In this document: positions 26,890 through 39,740 of the stretch, one piece after another
Layout: each line of letters begins with the position of its first letter
Numbering within the stretch: position 1 is the first letter of the stretch
From: Solenopsis invicta
Taxonomy: Eukaryota > Arthropoda > Insecta > Hymenoptera > Formicidae
Assembly: GCF_016802725.1 (NCBI RefSeq)
Contig: NC_052676.1
Location: 6,155,433 to 6,219,432 of the forward strand
DNA length: 64,000 nucleotides
Reading direction: 5' to 3'
Notes under the pieces: model-generated
What the model was told of the DNA's origin: nothing
What the model saw: the letters and a program-made list of their open reading frames with translations, nothing else
Database searches by the model: none
Position numbers and translations under genes: made by a program

Positions 26890-27160
26890 AGAGGAAGGAA
26901 GGTGTTGGAATATCATTTCGTTTTTTTAAATAATTCAGTAAATATAATATTAACGTGACACAATTCTTATCAAATTGATAGCCATAAAATTCCAATCAAT
27001 TTATAGGTGATTGGAAATTCATCGGGTATATAACTCAAGTATATTTATAATTTATTGAAGAGGAAAAAAAAGATGCGTTTGTGAGACAGCATGAAGATTA
27101 TAGTATACTATCAACTAAAAATAAAAAGGTACTTTTAGTTATAAAAAAATCACAAATTAA
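26890..27160. repeat. Repeat shared with introns 4 of copies C and D
   Basis: The sequence tggaatatcatttcgtttt followed by aaataattcag and attaacgtgacacaattctt recurs at about 18297-18400 (intron 4, copy C) and 32545-32840 (intron 4, copy D), in the same orientation. It is absent from introns 4 of A and B. It is either a transposable element or a fragment of a lost gene copy. Confidence 0.55.
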
Positions 27161-29077
27161 TGATCCTTTGTAAATCTTAAATACTAATAACTGCCACAAA
27201 ACTTATGTTTTTAAGACTATAAACAATATTATTTATTTATGTGTTATTTTAATCGCACAATTGATTTTAAATCAATCAATAATAAATCACTATATTTTTT
27301 ATTTTGATGAGCATAGTTATCCTAATTTGCATTTTTTTAAAATTGATAAATTTATCTCGGTACATGAGATAAAAACGCATTTCTTATTTTCTTTTCTGCA
27401 AAATTGTCTGCAGCTGTTCAGCAAATGCAAATGATTCCGCGTAATCGATTTATAAATAATCACGTTAATCATACGTAATCTCAGAAAATAAATAATTGTA
27501 ATTTATCTTTTGTAACGGTTTGAGATAAAGTATATCCACTTATATAAATTACATAATTAGAAAGATGATAATAATACTTCCGTCGGGGAATAAGCACATT
27601 TTATTTGATTGAATTATAGATTATCTGTGTGGAACAAATATTCTCAATACATTACCATTTTTCCGACAATCATTGAGACAAGTATTAATAGCATGTCTCG
27701 ATAATAGTTAAAATAATAATTTCGAAGAAACGTGCGAAATCAAATGAACATGTAAAACGAATTACACAGTGCAACAAAAAAAAGAAGTACGAGACTACTT
27801 TTCTATACATTTTTGAATGCTGCATATGAATCCGATCTTCAAATTGCTTCATTGCCGTCGCAATTATAAGAAATTTGCAATTAAAGTTGCAAAAAAGAAC
27901 TAGTTTTGAGTCATATTACAACTATGTATTGAAATTTTATTGCCAAATTAAGTAAATTGTTAGAAAATTTTCAGATTTCAATAAATATTTAAATTATGAG
28001 ATATATAAACGTTTGCTTCTTTTTTAACGTTTAAACATAACATGTCCGGTGTAAACACGGCATAGTGATCTGGAAGAGCCTTGCAAATTTGAAAAACCAC
28101 AACTTTGATTTCAATCAATATTCTTCAACAATTTATTTTAAATGAAAGTTCAGTGTCTTAGAAATGTGATCAAATAAATCGCATTGTCAAAAAATGATCC
28201 GTCATAAAGTTATTAAGGAAAAATTATTAAGCGAAAATAAAAATTTGTGAAGAATCCACTTTTTAAAATTAAATCACAACTTTGCAACAGAAAACTTTTA
28301 AAGATTTTATAATACGGTGTTTTAAAGTTAAAGAGTGATACTTTCAAAAAAAATTAAAGCGTTGCCAATCTTTTTAGAATTTCTTTTAAAATTATAATTA
28401 TATAACAAGGAAAATATAATGGTAAAAATAGTTACTTCCGTGACGTTTGAATTCTAGTTGAGCTCTGATGCTAATCAACATCGCAATCGAGACTTCAAAC
28501 ATTTTTTTCTCTGTTACCCGAACCTTCTATCTCATTTTCTCTTTACAAAGCAAGCAATTGAAATTTCATATATGCTTTGCCATGCAGAGTTTAAGAGCTA
28601 AATCTACTGTGGCAGAGGCAGGAAAATTAAAAATGTATTAAAAATTAAGAAAAGTATCAAAAGGTTTGAAAGCTAGCAGACTAAACATAGAGAATAGGAT
28701 TTGCTGACACTTCATGTGAAAAGTTTTGAAAGTAATATCATTTAGCCTATGTAAGGAGGAAATAAACTAGATATACCAGCATGCTGTTTCTCAAAAAAAA
28801 GATAAAAGTAATGTAAAGCGGAAGCGATTAAAATAGAAATAAAGTGATGAAATTGATGTCCGTTGGCATTTTGAAGGCTTTCGATGTTTAGAATTTCACG
28901 AACGATACGATCGCATTTCCGCATGAGTGCTTTTAAATCATCGTCTAATATTATTACAAGTTTCTATTAGTTGCTCGTATCAAATGCTCGTAACGATTTA
29001 TCGTAGAAAAAAAATCATAATATTGACATAAGTTTCTTAAAGTGACACTTCCTTATTTCTCGGAAACTAAACAAATG

Positions 29078-30460
29078 AACGCATTTAAACTAGTTGAAAT
29101 TACTCAGCGGTGAATATTGCATTAATAAATGCAAAAATATGTTAAATTTTAAATTAAATAATTTCATCTTGATATAATTATAATACTTTAATTAAATGCA
29201 ATGTCAAATGTTGCCACACAGAAAGAAAATAGTATCAAATTAACAATTCATTGTTTCATATATGAGCAAGAATATAAAATTTTCCTGGTAGAATTTATAA
29301 TTTTAAACAGACATAATTTGCTTGCACAAAGAAAAGAATTTTTTTTATGTAAGCAAGTTATGTCTGTTTAAGATTATAAATTCTTCTAAGAAGATTTTTT
29401 ATTCTTGCTTATATATGAAACAATGAATTGTTGATTTAATAATAATTTTTTTCTATGCAAAATTTTGTTATAATTAGAGCTCAGGGAGGTTATAATAAAT
29501 AAATAGTGAGGTTCATGCAAAATATTAAACATATTCGAATTACAAACTAGAGCTCGAAACTTTTGACTTCATACGTTCATTTACATAAAAAGAATTTGAT
29601 AACAGTTATATGACAGATAAAAAATAAATGAAAGTTGAAACTGTTTATACGTGTAGTCACGTAAAAATACAGATTACAGGATTCGAAACCATTTAACCCA
29701 GTAGTGATATAAGCGCGAGATAAAGCCAACATTTCTTTTATTAAACAGAAATCACGTATCGAACGTAAGCTTTTATGTTTCCTAATCCTCGTTATCTATT
29801 AAATATTTTCAAAATAGAGGAACAAAAAATTCTGGTATTTTCCGTTCAATTGTGTATACATACGTACCAACTTTCGCAAATTCATTCGAAGTGTCACTCC
29901 TTACATTACGCTTTTTGGAAAGCCATGATACTTTATGCACGATAATTGAGACTGATTGAGACTATGGCTATTAATATATTGAAACAGTGGAACGTAAAAG
30001 GAACGTTTTAAGTCACCAAAAGCGTCACATTTTTTTTCTCTCAAATGGTAATTACTTGCTCGTTACGAGTTATCGACTTTGAAAACTAATTCGTTTCAGT
30101 TACAGTTATTAAAAAATAAAACGTAGTTACATTTCAGTTATTTTCTGTCAGTTTTTCGTAATATTTTAATTCATTGAGATTTAAAATGCTGAACTCTTAT
30201 ATTTCTAACATTACTAAATTAATTTATTTATATTGAAATATGTTCTTAAATTTAGAGACACTATGTGAAAGTTATTGTAAAAGCTTTCCAGCAAAAGACA
30301 CAAATTGAGACAGGTCATTGTGTCTTTGTTTGAGATTCTCTGGGAAACAGATAAAATTACTATGTCGATTCTTATGTTGATTTATGTCATTTGCTGGGAA
30401 TCTCTCTATGGAAGGTAACTCTAATTGTGTAAAGTGCCAATTATCGTGGTGCTCGATGCA
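29078..30460. repeat. Duplicated spacer block, copy 1
   Basis: It aligns by eye, in the same orientation, with 37680-38890 (shared landmarks: gcatttaaa, attcagcgg-like, ttagagctcag, gataacagttatatg, aagcttttatgtttc and tctaattgtgtaa). The two copies lie in the spacers upstream of the promoters of C and D, so the block was probably duplicated together with the gene unit. No intact coding frame is shared by both copies. Confidence 0.65.
29216..29458. mobile_element. Long palindromic element inserted in spacer block copy 1
   Basis: The arms of about 110 bp are near-perfect inverted repeats (landmarks: acaattcattgtttcatata, gcaagaat and agacataa on the left, the same in inverse on the right). 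The second copy of the block (around 37820) runs straight through without it, giving an empty site. Confidence 0.7.
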
Positions 30461-31145
30461 CATGGCTGTAGTGGTTTACATGGTTTCTTTTGACAAATAA
30501 TGTTACAACAGGCGATTTCTAGCAACATTTTTGCACAGAGAGTGCATTCATAATAATACATGACATTTGAGCACAACAGTGTACTACACTTGCTCACTAT
30601 TAATAAACGTTTAAGTAGTAGTCGATTTTTTATGATTTGTTCTTACCCTTAGGTATAACCAATCACATTAAATAAGTTTGAAATATGTAAAGTTCCAAAT
30701 TGCGTAATGAGAGAAAAGGAGAAAAATATAGTGAAGAAATGAAAGTAAGCAAATAACAATATACTGCTACTGCAAATTATATTAAAAATTTTTAAATGCT
30801 TACTAAATAATGTTGCAAAAATTTTAAAATAAATATTCGAAATGACCGTTATCTATTCCAACACAAAATTGAGTACGTCTAATGAAATTCTCTCTTGATT
30901 GTTGTATCGTTTCATGCGTGAAGTTGCAATCGCTTCAACAATTCTATCAGTTCCTCGACAGTACTTATGGACATTCAATACCCATACTTTTTTATTGTTT
31001 CTCATAAGAAAAAAATCAAATGGTGTTGCAAATTAAAATGCAGTTCAGAAGTGTATTTAATTCTTATATTTACAGACTTATTTACTATGATATCCTGAGC
31101 CGAATAACAGAAGTAAAAATTACATTATCACAGATTTTGGAATAT

Positions 31146-32563
31146 TTAAGTATAGGGAATAGGTTGACGGAAAGAGCGAGGATTTATGACCTTGCATTTG
31201 TCATTCGGTAAACGGTAACAAGTGGGTACAGGAGGCACTTCGCAAGTGCATTTAACGCATGCAGATTCATACGCTGTATCTCGATTCAACTCATCGCCGC
31301 GACGCATAATCAAGTTACCAAAGTAACAAACGTCCTTGTCTGAAAAAAAATAAGTCTCGATTAACTGTGTACTTTTACATGATAAAATTAATTTTAAAAT
31401 ATATTTTTCTTTGAGAGTACTATGAATCCCCAATTATCGATGATAGTTTGGAAAGCGATATGCCAAAAAAAGAATTTAAAATCTAAATAAATAAATAAAA
31501 TTGTTTTTTATAAATAAACATCGGGCATCAGGCATTGTGGTAACGTATTAATTAACACGTCTACACAAAATTTTTATGTTGATGATAGCAATAACCAAAA
31601 ATTAATTATAATTGTAGAAGGTTGATAGAAATTAGTTTCGGCTACATTTTGTGCAATCAGCTCTCATTTCATACTACTCAATGCATAATCATTATTAACA
31701 TTACTTGAATGTTCAAATGCTTATTGACGAATCATTTAGGTGCTAATTCAAAAAGTATATTTTTTTATAAATCAATAATAAGTTAATAAAAAATTATGTC
31801 AAACCATCAAAATATTAAATATTAGAGCATACATTTCACCTCCATAATGTTAAATATTAAACGTACCGTTGGAATTTTTGTCGGCAGATTTCAAATTTTC
31901 CTTGTGAAGAACTTTGTCCAATCTGTTTTCTGAAATGTACATATTCAATAATCATTATTAATTAAATAACATTGGCATACGTGTACACAGCATATGAAAT
32001 CTTAAATTTTTCGTGAACTTACGACATCTAAAAAATATATTGCAAGTAGATAGCTTTTCAGCCAGGTAAAATACTGGAGTGCAATTATTAAAAACTTCGT
32101 ATGCACCTCTGAAATCGGGACTACAGTATGGATGCTTAGGTTTTGCACAGAAAGGTTCGACGTTTTTCCCTAAAAAGCAAAGTTTTATCTAAGATATAAA
32201 GTTAAAGTAGATATATTTAAATTAAAAATTTCTATTATAAAATTATTACGGTATGCATTATTGAAATATAGTTAAACGCAAATTCAATCTTAACTATTAT
32301 TATACATCTTAATTATTAACATGATGAATATGTATAAATTGATGTTTAGTTATTTAATTTTTTTGCATATTTATGGATAAATGAATATAAATAATTATGC
32401 CCCAATACATTGCATCAAAATAAGTTTTGTACTATTTCATTGAAAACTGATAATTTGTTTACATTTATTATATTTTATCATAAAGATTTCATTCACTAAA
32501 TATAAAAATATAAATTTTATTATATATTGATAATATTAAAGAAACAAAGTGGATCGTGAAATA

Positions 32564-32600
<37 letters not shown>

Positions 32601-35600
32601 GACTTGGCAAATATTAACGCGACACAATTTTTATCAGCACCAATTTGTTAGCAATAGACTTCTATCAATCACTCTATAGGTAGAAGTTCATAAATATATG
32701 TAATTTACAATTTATTGAAGAAGAAAGAAGAGATGTGTTTGTGAAAAATCAGGAGATCGTAGAATACTAAGAATTAATGTAATTAAAGACACTTTTAAAT
32801 ATAAAAAAAAACACAAATTCGTAAATTTTACATATAGTGAGTTAAGTTCTACGAAATAAAGTTTTATGAACACTTTATAAAATATATTTTATTTGATATA
32901 ATTTTTAAAAATAATTTCTTTATTGTAAAAAATAACTTTTCAAAATTATTTTTTTTAAGCTGGTAAGAGGCTAACATTATCCTAATAAGCAGTGTTGTCC
33001 ATTGCTCATTTTAAAGTTGCAAGAGCAGTTTAACAAATGGCTTACGACTCCTCTTTTAACTCTGTCGGGTAAAAATTTTTGACTCTTTTTTTGCTTTTAT
33101 AGTAAAGACCATACACTTCTAAAGAATTTTAGAATGAAATTTGAAGTATTATTTCGGAAGTTAGTATAGCTCAGAAAACAGGTAATCATCGTGCTGAGCT
33201 TTTTCCAAATTGGCGGGAAAGATAGAAAGAAACTGTTTAGCCACAAGACTTAATTCAAAGTTCTTTATTCAAATTACTCTTAACTGTTTTAAATGAATTA
33301 AAAGCATTTGTGAATAAATTAATTTAAACAATGTCCGTTATATATAAAAAAATAAAACTTGTATCGTCAAAATATTGTCACTTTTTCTTTAAAGTCTTAA
33401 AAATTCTACAATTTTATTACTTTTACTATTTTTATTTTTTTATCATTTTTTTAGTTTATTGATTATACAATTATATAAAAATGAAAAATATTTGTGGTTT
33501 TTTAGACAAAAATTATAAGTTTTATTTTTCCTGCTATTTTGTAATTACAGGCTTCAATTACTGACTTATTGTGACGTTATTATATTTTATTTCTTTTAAT
33601 TAACAATATTTTTTACATAGCATAAATATAAAAAAAAGTATAATTTTTAAAGTTTTAAAAGATTGAGTTTACTTTTTTTATTTAAAAAATTTCCAAAAAT
33701 TACTTTTCAGCGTCCTAAACAGATCCCTCTTATAAACTAGAGTAAAGTTAAACGATTAACATCTAATATACTTTTTAAATTTATGTAGAGAGTATAGCCC
33801 TGTAAAAATTATTATTATTTGCGAATTCAACTTTCATAAAAACGACAATGTCTAAACAGACTGCATTAAAATAATTTTAACGATTGCTTTTAAAATTTAA
33901 AATTGCAAATTACAGATATTATGTTATCTCACGACCCAGTCTTTCTTTTACCGAAATATAAATTTATTTATTAGTATAACACACCTTTTAGAAAAATTAA
34001 ATTATAAATTACGAAAAAAATTAAAAATGGCGTAAAAATTTGGGATTACTTTTACCTTTATAACCCGATTGGCATACACATCTTAAATCCGGTTCACCTT
34101 CAACCTCAAAACGTTCTCCATCTCTGTATTTCTTTCCGTTCACGATACAGGTAGGTATATCTCTGGAACGTTTAGCTAAAAAATACAAATGATATTTTTT
34201 AAACACGTACTCAAAATAGCAATGTGTCCGTATTGTTGTTGACATGTTTCTCGCAGTTATAACATATGTTGTTATTAGAATTGCTTGTAACAACTAAGTT
34301 CGCATTGAATTAATTGACTTTTCCACGATATGATAATTTTGAATAATAATTTGTTAGCAATTTGCCGGAAACTTATATTGTATTTTGTATCAACATTCAT
34401 GCAACATATGTTGAACTAATATAAATTATAGGACACAATGTTGTTATTAGAATATAACGGCATAAATTTTATGTAATATTTAGATGCATACGTTACGTGT
34501 AAAAACCAGAAATAGCAATTTATTGCAAATATACATAGAAAATCTATAACTCTCAATCAAACAGGAAATTTTGAGTTAGCTTTGGGATATGGTTGTAGAC
34601 ACAAAAAGCAATGTACTGAGGAAAGTGTGAAAGGAGAGAATTCTATACATATGTCTTATATACATATATATAATTTAATTTTTTAATATATATATATATA
34701 TATATATCTTTTTTTTCATTCCGTCTTCACACAGCAAGCAATTGCAATTTTAGGAGAATTTCCAGTAGTGTGTTTAAGGGTTAAGTTTATACAGCCTTAG
34801 TGTCTTAATACACCCTTAATCTCTTTGGACTGACGTCTACAGGTCTTTCAGGTTTTCTTGATAAACGTAAAGTGATCTTGGCAAAATTATTTTTGCTATT
34901 TCCTTCCAGCACATAGGGATTGCGCGGAGCAAGAGATATCGATCAATTAAAAGTTTAATAAGTTCTGACGCACCACACGGATCACCACAAATCTTGGCAA
35001 AAACAAATATAAAGTAAAGCAAATGAATTCTATACTTTTCTGTAATTTTAATTATATCACGTATGCTTACAACAAACTTCCTCTCCGGGGCAGCAACTTA
35101 ATGCGGAATTCTTTCTATAGCAGCCTGCTCTCGCTGGTTCAAAGGTGGGACAATCGACTTCTGCGCATCTGAACGAGGCGCTGCATTAAAAGAAATAATA
35201 CAGTTTTAATAAATAAAACTTAATTATTAAATTGAAATAAAACAATAATTGAAAAATGTTAATGTTGAGGACTTTGATTACATTCCGTCTGTGCTTCCGA
35301 TGCAGATACAACCAACGTCACAAGGATTTGCATCTTCATCTTTAAGCTTTTCTCCGATCTCGTACTCCTTACCGTTGACGTAACATTTGTTATGTGACCT
35401 CTTTTTCAGATGATCACAATTATATTTTGTCGCACAGCAATCACCTTCTTTCTCGTACACCGGGATGCAATTTAGATCCTTGTAATATGGCAATGGACCA
35501 GGACATTTTGTTTTATCGCAATGCTCTTTACAAAAACAAAAGACCAAAAGAATTTAATACGATATATATTATCGCTGGCGATAAAAATGAATGTTTAGCC

Positions 35601-36251
35601 AGATGAAAGAACTGTTCTGTATGCTTAGAGTATAAGGAAATTTTGAATGAAACGAGATTCATGAGATCAAAATGATAAAGTATTCATGAAATCTGAATGT
35701 CAACGTACAATTATCGAATCAACTAAAAAAATGTTTCTGTAAAAGTGCATCGTGCAATTTAAAATTTTATTAGAATTTAACAAATTTTTATTTTACAATT
35801 AGAAAAATTATTATTAGACATGTTTGCTATAAAACATTTTCAGACGTAGTAAATGTGTAAAATTTATAAATATAATTTCTCTATTTATAAATATTTATAA
35901 ATATATTCTTTCGGTAAAGAATTTGGTTACTTGATTAGCGTTTAAAATTTCACAAAACTTTAATAGCTTCAACACTTGAATATCTTTTTTATGAATTAGC
36001 CACGGAATTATTGTTAACTCATCTCACGCTGCATCGCGAGTTTGCGTTAGAATTTTGGAAAACAACTTAAATGCCTTAATGATAATATTACACAGATGAA
36101 ATTAACATTTGAATAACTTTTGTATAAGAACTTGTCGCATTTTTTTCGCAAGCGTTGTCTCCTCCATCGACTCACCTCGACCAATCGCGACCGTGACGAA
36201 CGCCAGATAGGCGCATATCTGAATAAGAGTACGAGAGCCACGACGTGTCAT
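31146..36251 (-). CDS. Array copy D: secreted cysteine-rich protein with serial VWC-like modules
   Basis: The seven exons, in gene order, are 36176-36251, 35282-35525, 35071-35180, 34056-34175, 32023-32169, 31867-31929 and 31146-31339. They total 954 nt (317 residues). The signal peptide begins MTRRGSRTLIQ. Exon 2 reads EHCDKTKCPGPLPYY, GDCCATKYNC and KCYVNGKEYEIGE. Exon 3 is nearly the same as in copy A. Exon 4 (TCIVNGKKYRDGE) and exon 5 (AYEVFNNCTPVFYLAEKLSTC) are the most divergent. Exon 7 reads DKDVCYFGNLIMRRG and CVKCTCEVPPVPTC. The N-M-T glycosylation sequon of A, B and C is lost (N-L-I), as is the N-F-S of copy A exon 5. Exons 5 and 6 are one to two codons shorter. It is the most isolated copy, 10 kb from C. 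The frame is intact; the function is unknown. Confidence 0.8.
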
Positions 36252-36830
36252 CTTCCAGCAATTTGAAAACTTGTTCGATTTGTTACCGCGCTATGTCATT
36301 TATACTCCTTCAGTATTCAGTAGCTAGTCCGCGGTCTGGAAAGAACTGAAAGTGGGTGCGAGAAAGACGGTGGTTACACGAAATATGAATAACGCAGACG
36401 CAAAGACGCGGTATAGGAAGAGGGGAAATACGAATGTGCAAGAATAATTAAACGCACGCGAGTAAATTAGAATGTCTAGGAGGGGAAACAGGAGTTGAAT
36501 TGATGAATATGTGCGTTTGAGAAATATGAAAATGAGATTGATATTGTGTTGTAATGAGAATTATAAGCACGCGGAGAGGCGAAGAAAAATTTGATGAGCA
36601 ATTTGAGAACGAAAGAGGTATAAAGGATAGAGGACAAGTGAAGAGGAAATGCTAAATTGGAGAAAATAATTTGCTTTATTAGTCATTGCGTGTTGCGTAT
36701 TTATTTAAATTACGTAACTGTTATTGTGTTGAAACAAATTATTTCTCTCACTTTGAACTACTACCTTGAATTTCAGAATGTTCGATATTTTGTTAAATTT
36801 CCAAAATTATCAATATTCTTGTCGGTAATT
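36252..36830 (-). promoter_or_regulatory. Promoter and conserved 5' flank of copy D
   Basis: TATAAA is at 36299-36304 on the minus strand, 48 bp before the ATG. The conserved block upstream is slightly altered: the ctactgatc segment is replaced by a partly duplicated cagta sequence. The flank homology can be followed to about 36830 and more weakly to 37090. Confidence 0.65.
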
Positions 36831-37134
36831 ACTGTAAAATTGTATTGTCATATATCTATGATACAGAAAATACAACGAGAATTTGATAATGATGCTGCCT
36901 TTTTTTTATTAATTTGGTGGTGGATATCAAGTCGATTAATTAATAAATGATTTCTCTCTATTCTTGCCAATATTATCTTAAAAATATTCAAATAAATTTA
37001 TAGTAAATTCTGTCTTTAAAAAATAGTTACAATATTCTAGTTTATAGCATTCATGACAATGAGGATGAAAGGGGATTTGTGGTATAGCAAACTTTTGGTA
37101 GATAATTATTTAAATCAAATTTTAATTATATATA

Positions 37135-37238
37135 TATATAAAATAATTGTTATAAATTATATATTACTAAACAAAATTACCTTTTATATATAAAATAATT
37201 GTTATAAATTATATATTACTAAACAAAATTACCCTTTT
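37135..37238. repeat. Two-copy 52-bp tandem repeat
   Basis: The unit starting aaataattgttataaattat and ending aacaaaattacc occurs twice in direct succession with a spacing of 52 bp (37141 and 37193) and almost no differences. Confidence 0.8.
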
Positions 37239-37679
37239 TAAAAAAAAGGTGCCACGTTTTCCTTGAATAAAAAACTTTTGTAATCTTTTTATGCTATCGA
37301 GCTTTTTCTCTACCTGTTATTTCTTGAATAAATCAATAAAAACGTTTTGTTAAATTAAAGTGAAAGGTTTCCAAAAATTTTTTTGTACATTAATTTGTTC
37401 TTTCTACAAATGATTTATGTTAAAGAAAAGAAAAAGGAAAATGCAACATTACAGTTTACTATGTCGGTTTAGGAGCCGATTTTGTCACACACTCTTTTCT
37501 GGTTATCTAAAAAAAATTAGTTATTGCATTTGGAATAATATAAAAATTGTCATAAAAGACATTTTTTAATTTAGATTTTCATTTCTTTTATTTTGTTTAA
37601 AAAATACAATTCAAAAACAAAGTGTATCGGTTATATCTGTAAGTAGCAATGCAATTTTTTTCTACATGCAATAAAACTG

Positions 37680-38890
37680 TACGCATTTAAATTAGTTAAA
37701 ATTATTCAGCGGTGGATATTGTATAAATAAACGCAAAAAATATGTTAAAATTTAAATTAAACAATTTAATCTTGATATAATAATACCATTATTAAATGCA
37801 ATGTCAAACGTTGCAAAAATTTTGTTACAGTTAGAGCTCAGAAATGTTACGACAAATAAATAATGAGGCTTATGCAAAATGTGAACACGTTCAAATCACA
37901 AATTAGAGACTCGAGACTTCTGACTCGATACGTTTATTTACGTGGAAAGAATTCGATAACAGTTATATGGCAGATAAAATGAATGAAAGATAAAATTATT
38001 TATACGTATAGCCACATAGAAGTACAGATTACATTCGGCGAAACCATATAATTCAATAGTGATAAGCACAAGATTAAAGCCAACATTGCTCTTATGAAAT
38101 TAGCCGTTTAAAATTGCGTATCGAGCGTAAGCTTTTATGTTTCATCATTCTCGATATCTATTAAGTATCTCAAAAATAGAAGAACAAAAAATTCTAACAC
38201 TTTTCATTGAATTGTGTGTACATACATAATAATTTTCGTCGAAAATTTATTTGATAGTTTCATTCGTTACTCTGCGCTGAATAGCCATGGTGCTTTAAAA
38301 TAGTGTGCATGAAGGTTAAAACTGATTGAGACTATAATACGGCCAGAACGGCAGCAATTTACATAACTTAACGCTGCAGCACGCTTTATTGGAACAATGC
38401 AACGTAAAAGAAGCAAATGTAAAACGTAAAACAAGTTGTAAGTTTTTATAAAGCTTTACAGTATTTTTCTCTCAAAAAATAATTATAGTTACCGTTTCAA
38501 GTTATTGACTTTGAAAAGTAACTTGTTACAGTTACATGTTATTAAAAAAGTAAAAACCAGTTATTTTTCAGTTATTTTCTGTTAATTTCTTGTAATACAT
38601 TAATTGAGATTTTCGAAACTAGGCTCTTATATTTCTAATATTACTAAATTATTTTATTTATATTGAAACGTGTTCTCAAATTTAGAGGCTGTCTATTAAA
38701 GGTTACTACAGGAGCTTTTTAGCAAGATGTATAAATTGACACAGGAGATCATTTTATCTTTGTTCAAAATTCAGTGAGAAAGGTAAAACTACTGTCGATT
38801 TCCATGTCGATTTGTATCACTTACTGAAGAGCCTTCTGTAAGGTATCTCTAATTGTGTAAGATGCTAATTAGCGTGACGCTGAATGGTAC
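37680..38890. repeat. Duplicated spacer block, copy 2
   Basis: It is the partner of 29078-30460, without the palindromic insertion. Frames that are open in copy 1 (30272-30463) are broken by stops here, which argues against a shared protein-coding function. Sequence at about 39180-39420 beyond it again resembles the array spacer (compare 1140-1600), so remnants of the array unit reach to about 39.4 kb. Confidence 0.6.
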
Positions 38891-39539
38891 TTATATCTTT
38901 CACAGATTATTTTTGCGGTTACTATTTACACTGCCTTATGTAGATGATAATAAATGTAATAACATACCAAAAATAAAGTAAATAATAAGTAATAATATAA
39001 ACTTTTTTTTAATTATTTGTAAAGTTGGCTACTAGTCAATACGTTATAGTTAAAATAATTATTTTGTTACCGTTAACGTTTGACATTAAAATTATATTTA
39101 ATTTTCTTCTTGTATTATTACATTACTTTATTAGTTAAATTTGAATCAACATTTTCTTAATAAGACATTTTCCGTAAGAAGTTGATAATTCTCTCTTACT
39201 AAATAGCGACGTTGATCTCAATACTTCATTGAAATAAATTTCAACATTTCTCACTCAGTTTAATCAAGGCTCTTCATATCTAGCTGAATATTCTTGAAAG
39301 TGATGAACACGTACGCTTGTTGATCTGTCAGATTTGATACGTAATTATTAAGTTAATTCAGAATAATATCACAACATTATTAATTTTATATATATAAATA
39401 TAATAGCAATGTTAAAACATCTGTTATATCCTCTATTATATTCTCTATATCTATTGTATCATCTAATAAGATCCTCCCCTCTTCGTAAATATTAAAAATT
39501 AGATCTATTTTAAAGATTAGTATAAAAGTATATATCGAA

Positions 39540-39740
39540 ATAGCTATCATGGTCGTCTCGGCATAGCACCGATCACGCCACGAGCTCTCGTTACCGTCGC
39601 CGGAAATGCAAGCTTGCGAATTCTTTAACCGCGCAAGCGAAGTAGATCGCGCGCGGCTGATGACCATATATGGTCATGTCGAGGGCCTAATGCCCCACCA
39701 TAACTCATTATTAATGGTATAAGTTAAGCTGCTTAATCGT
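39540..39740 (-). repeat. Dispersed repeat centred on ATGACCATATATGGTCAT, copy 1
   Basis: Read on the minus strand it matches 52690-52920: gattaagcagcttaa, the 18-bp palindrome (39660-39677), cttgcatttccgg and gagctcgtggcgt occur in the same order. Other copies are at 45640-45860 and, partly, 60640-60710. There is no coding frame. The family is unidentified. Confidence 0.65.

Larger units (their letters stand above)
21640..30980. other. Long repeat-rich spacer between copies C and D
   Basis: It is about 9.3 kb without a supported intact gene. It holds hairpin elements (22629-22809, 22808-22978, 24111-24228, 29216-29458), a possible relic of array exon 2 (24506-24560), a repeat shared with introns 4 of copies C and D (26890-27160) and a spacer block duplicated at 37.7-38.9 kb. 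The short open frames here (23940-24140, 25734-25985, 26594-26929, 28742-28924, 30272-30463) show no recognisable domain. Confidence 0.6.

Noticed and set aside
29640..29720. ggattcgaaacc motif resembling a tRNA T-loop
   Set aside because: No acceptor stem, anticodon arm or D-loop can be placed around it, and the duplicate copy lacks the motif.
30272..30463. 63-codon frame with protein-like composition
   Set aside because: The duplicate at 38.7-38.9 kb has stops in the same frame and no domain is recognisable.
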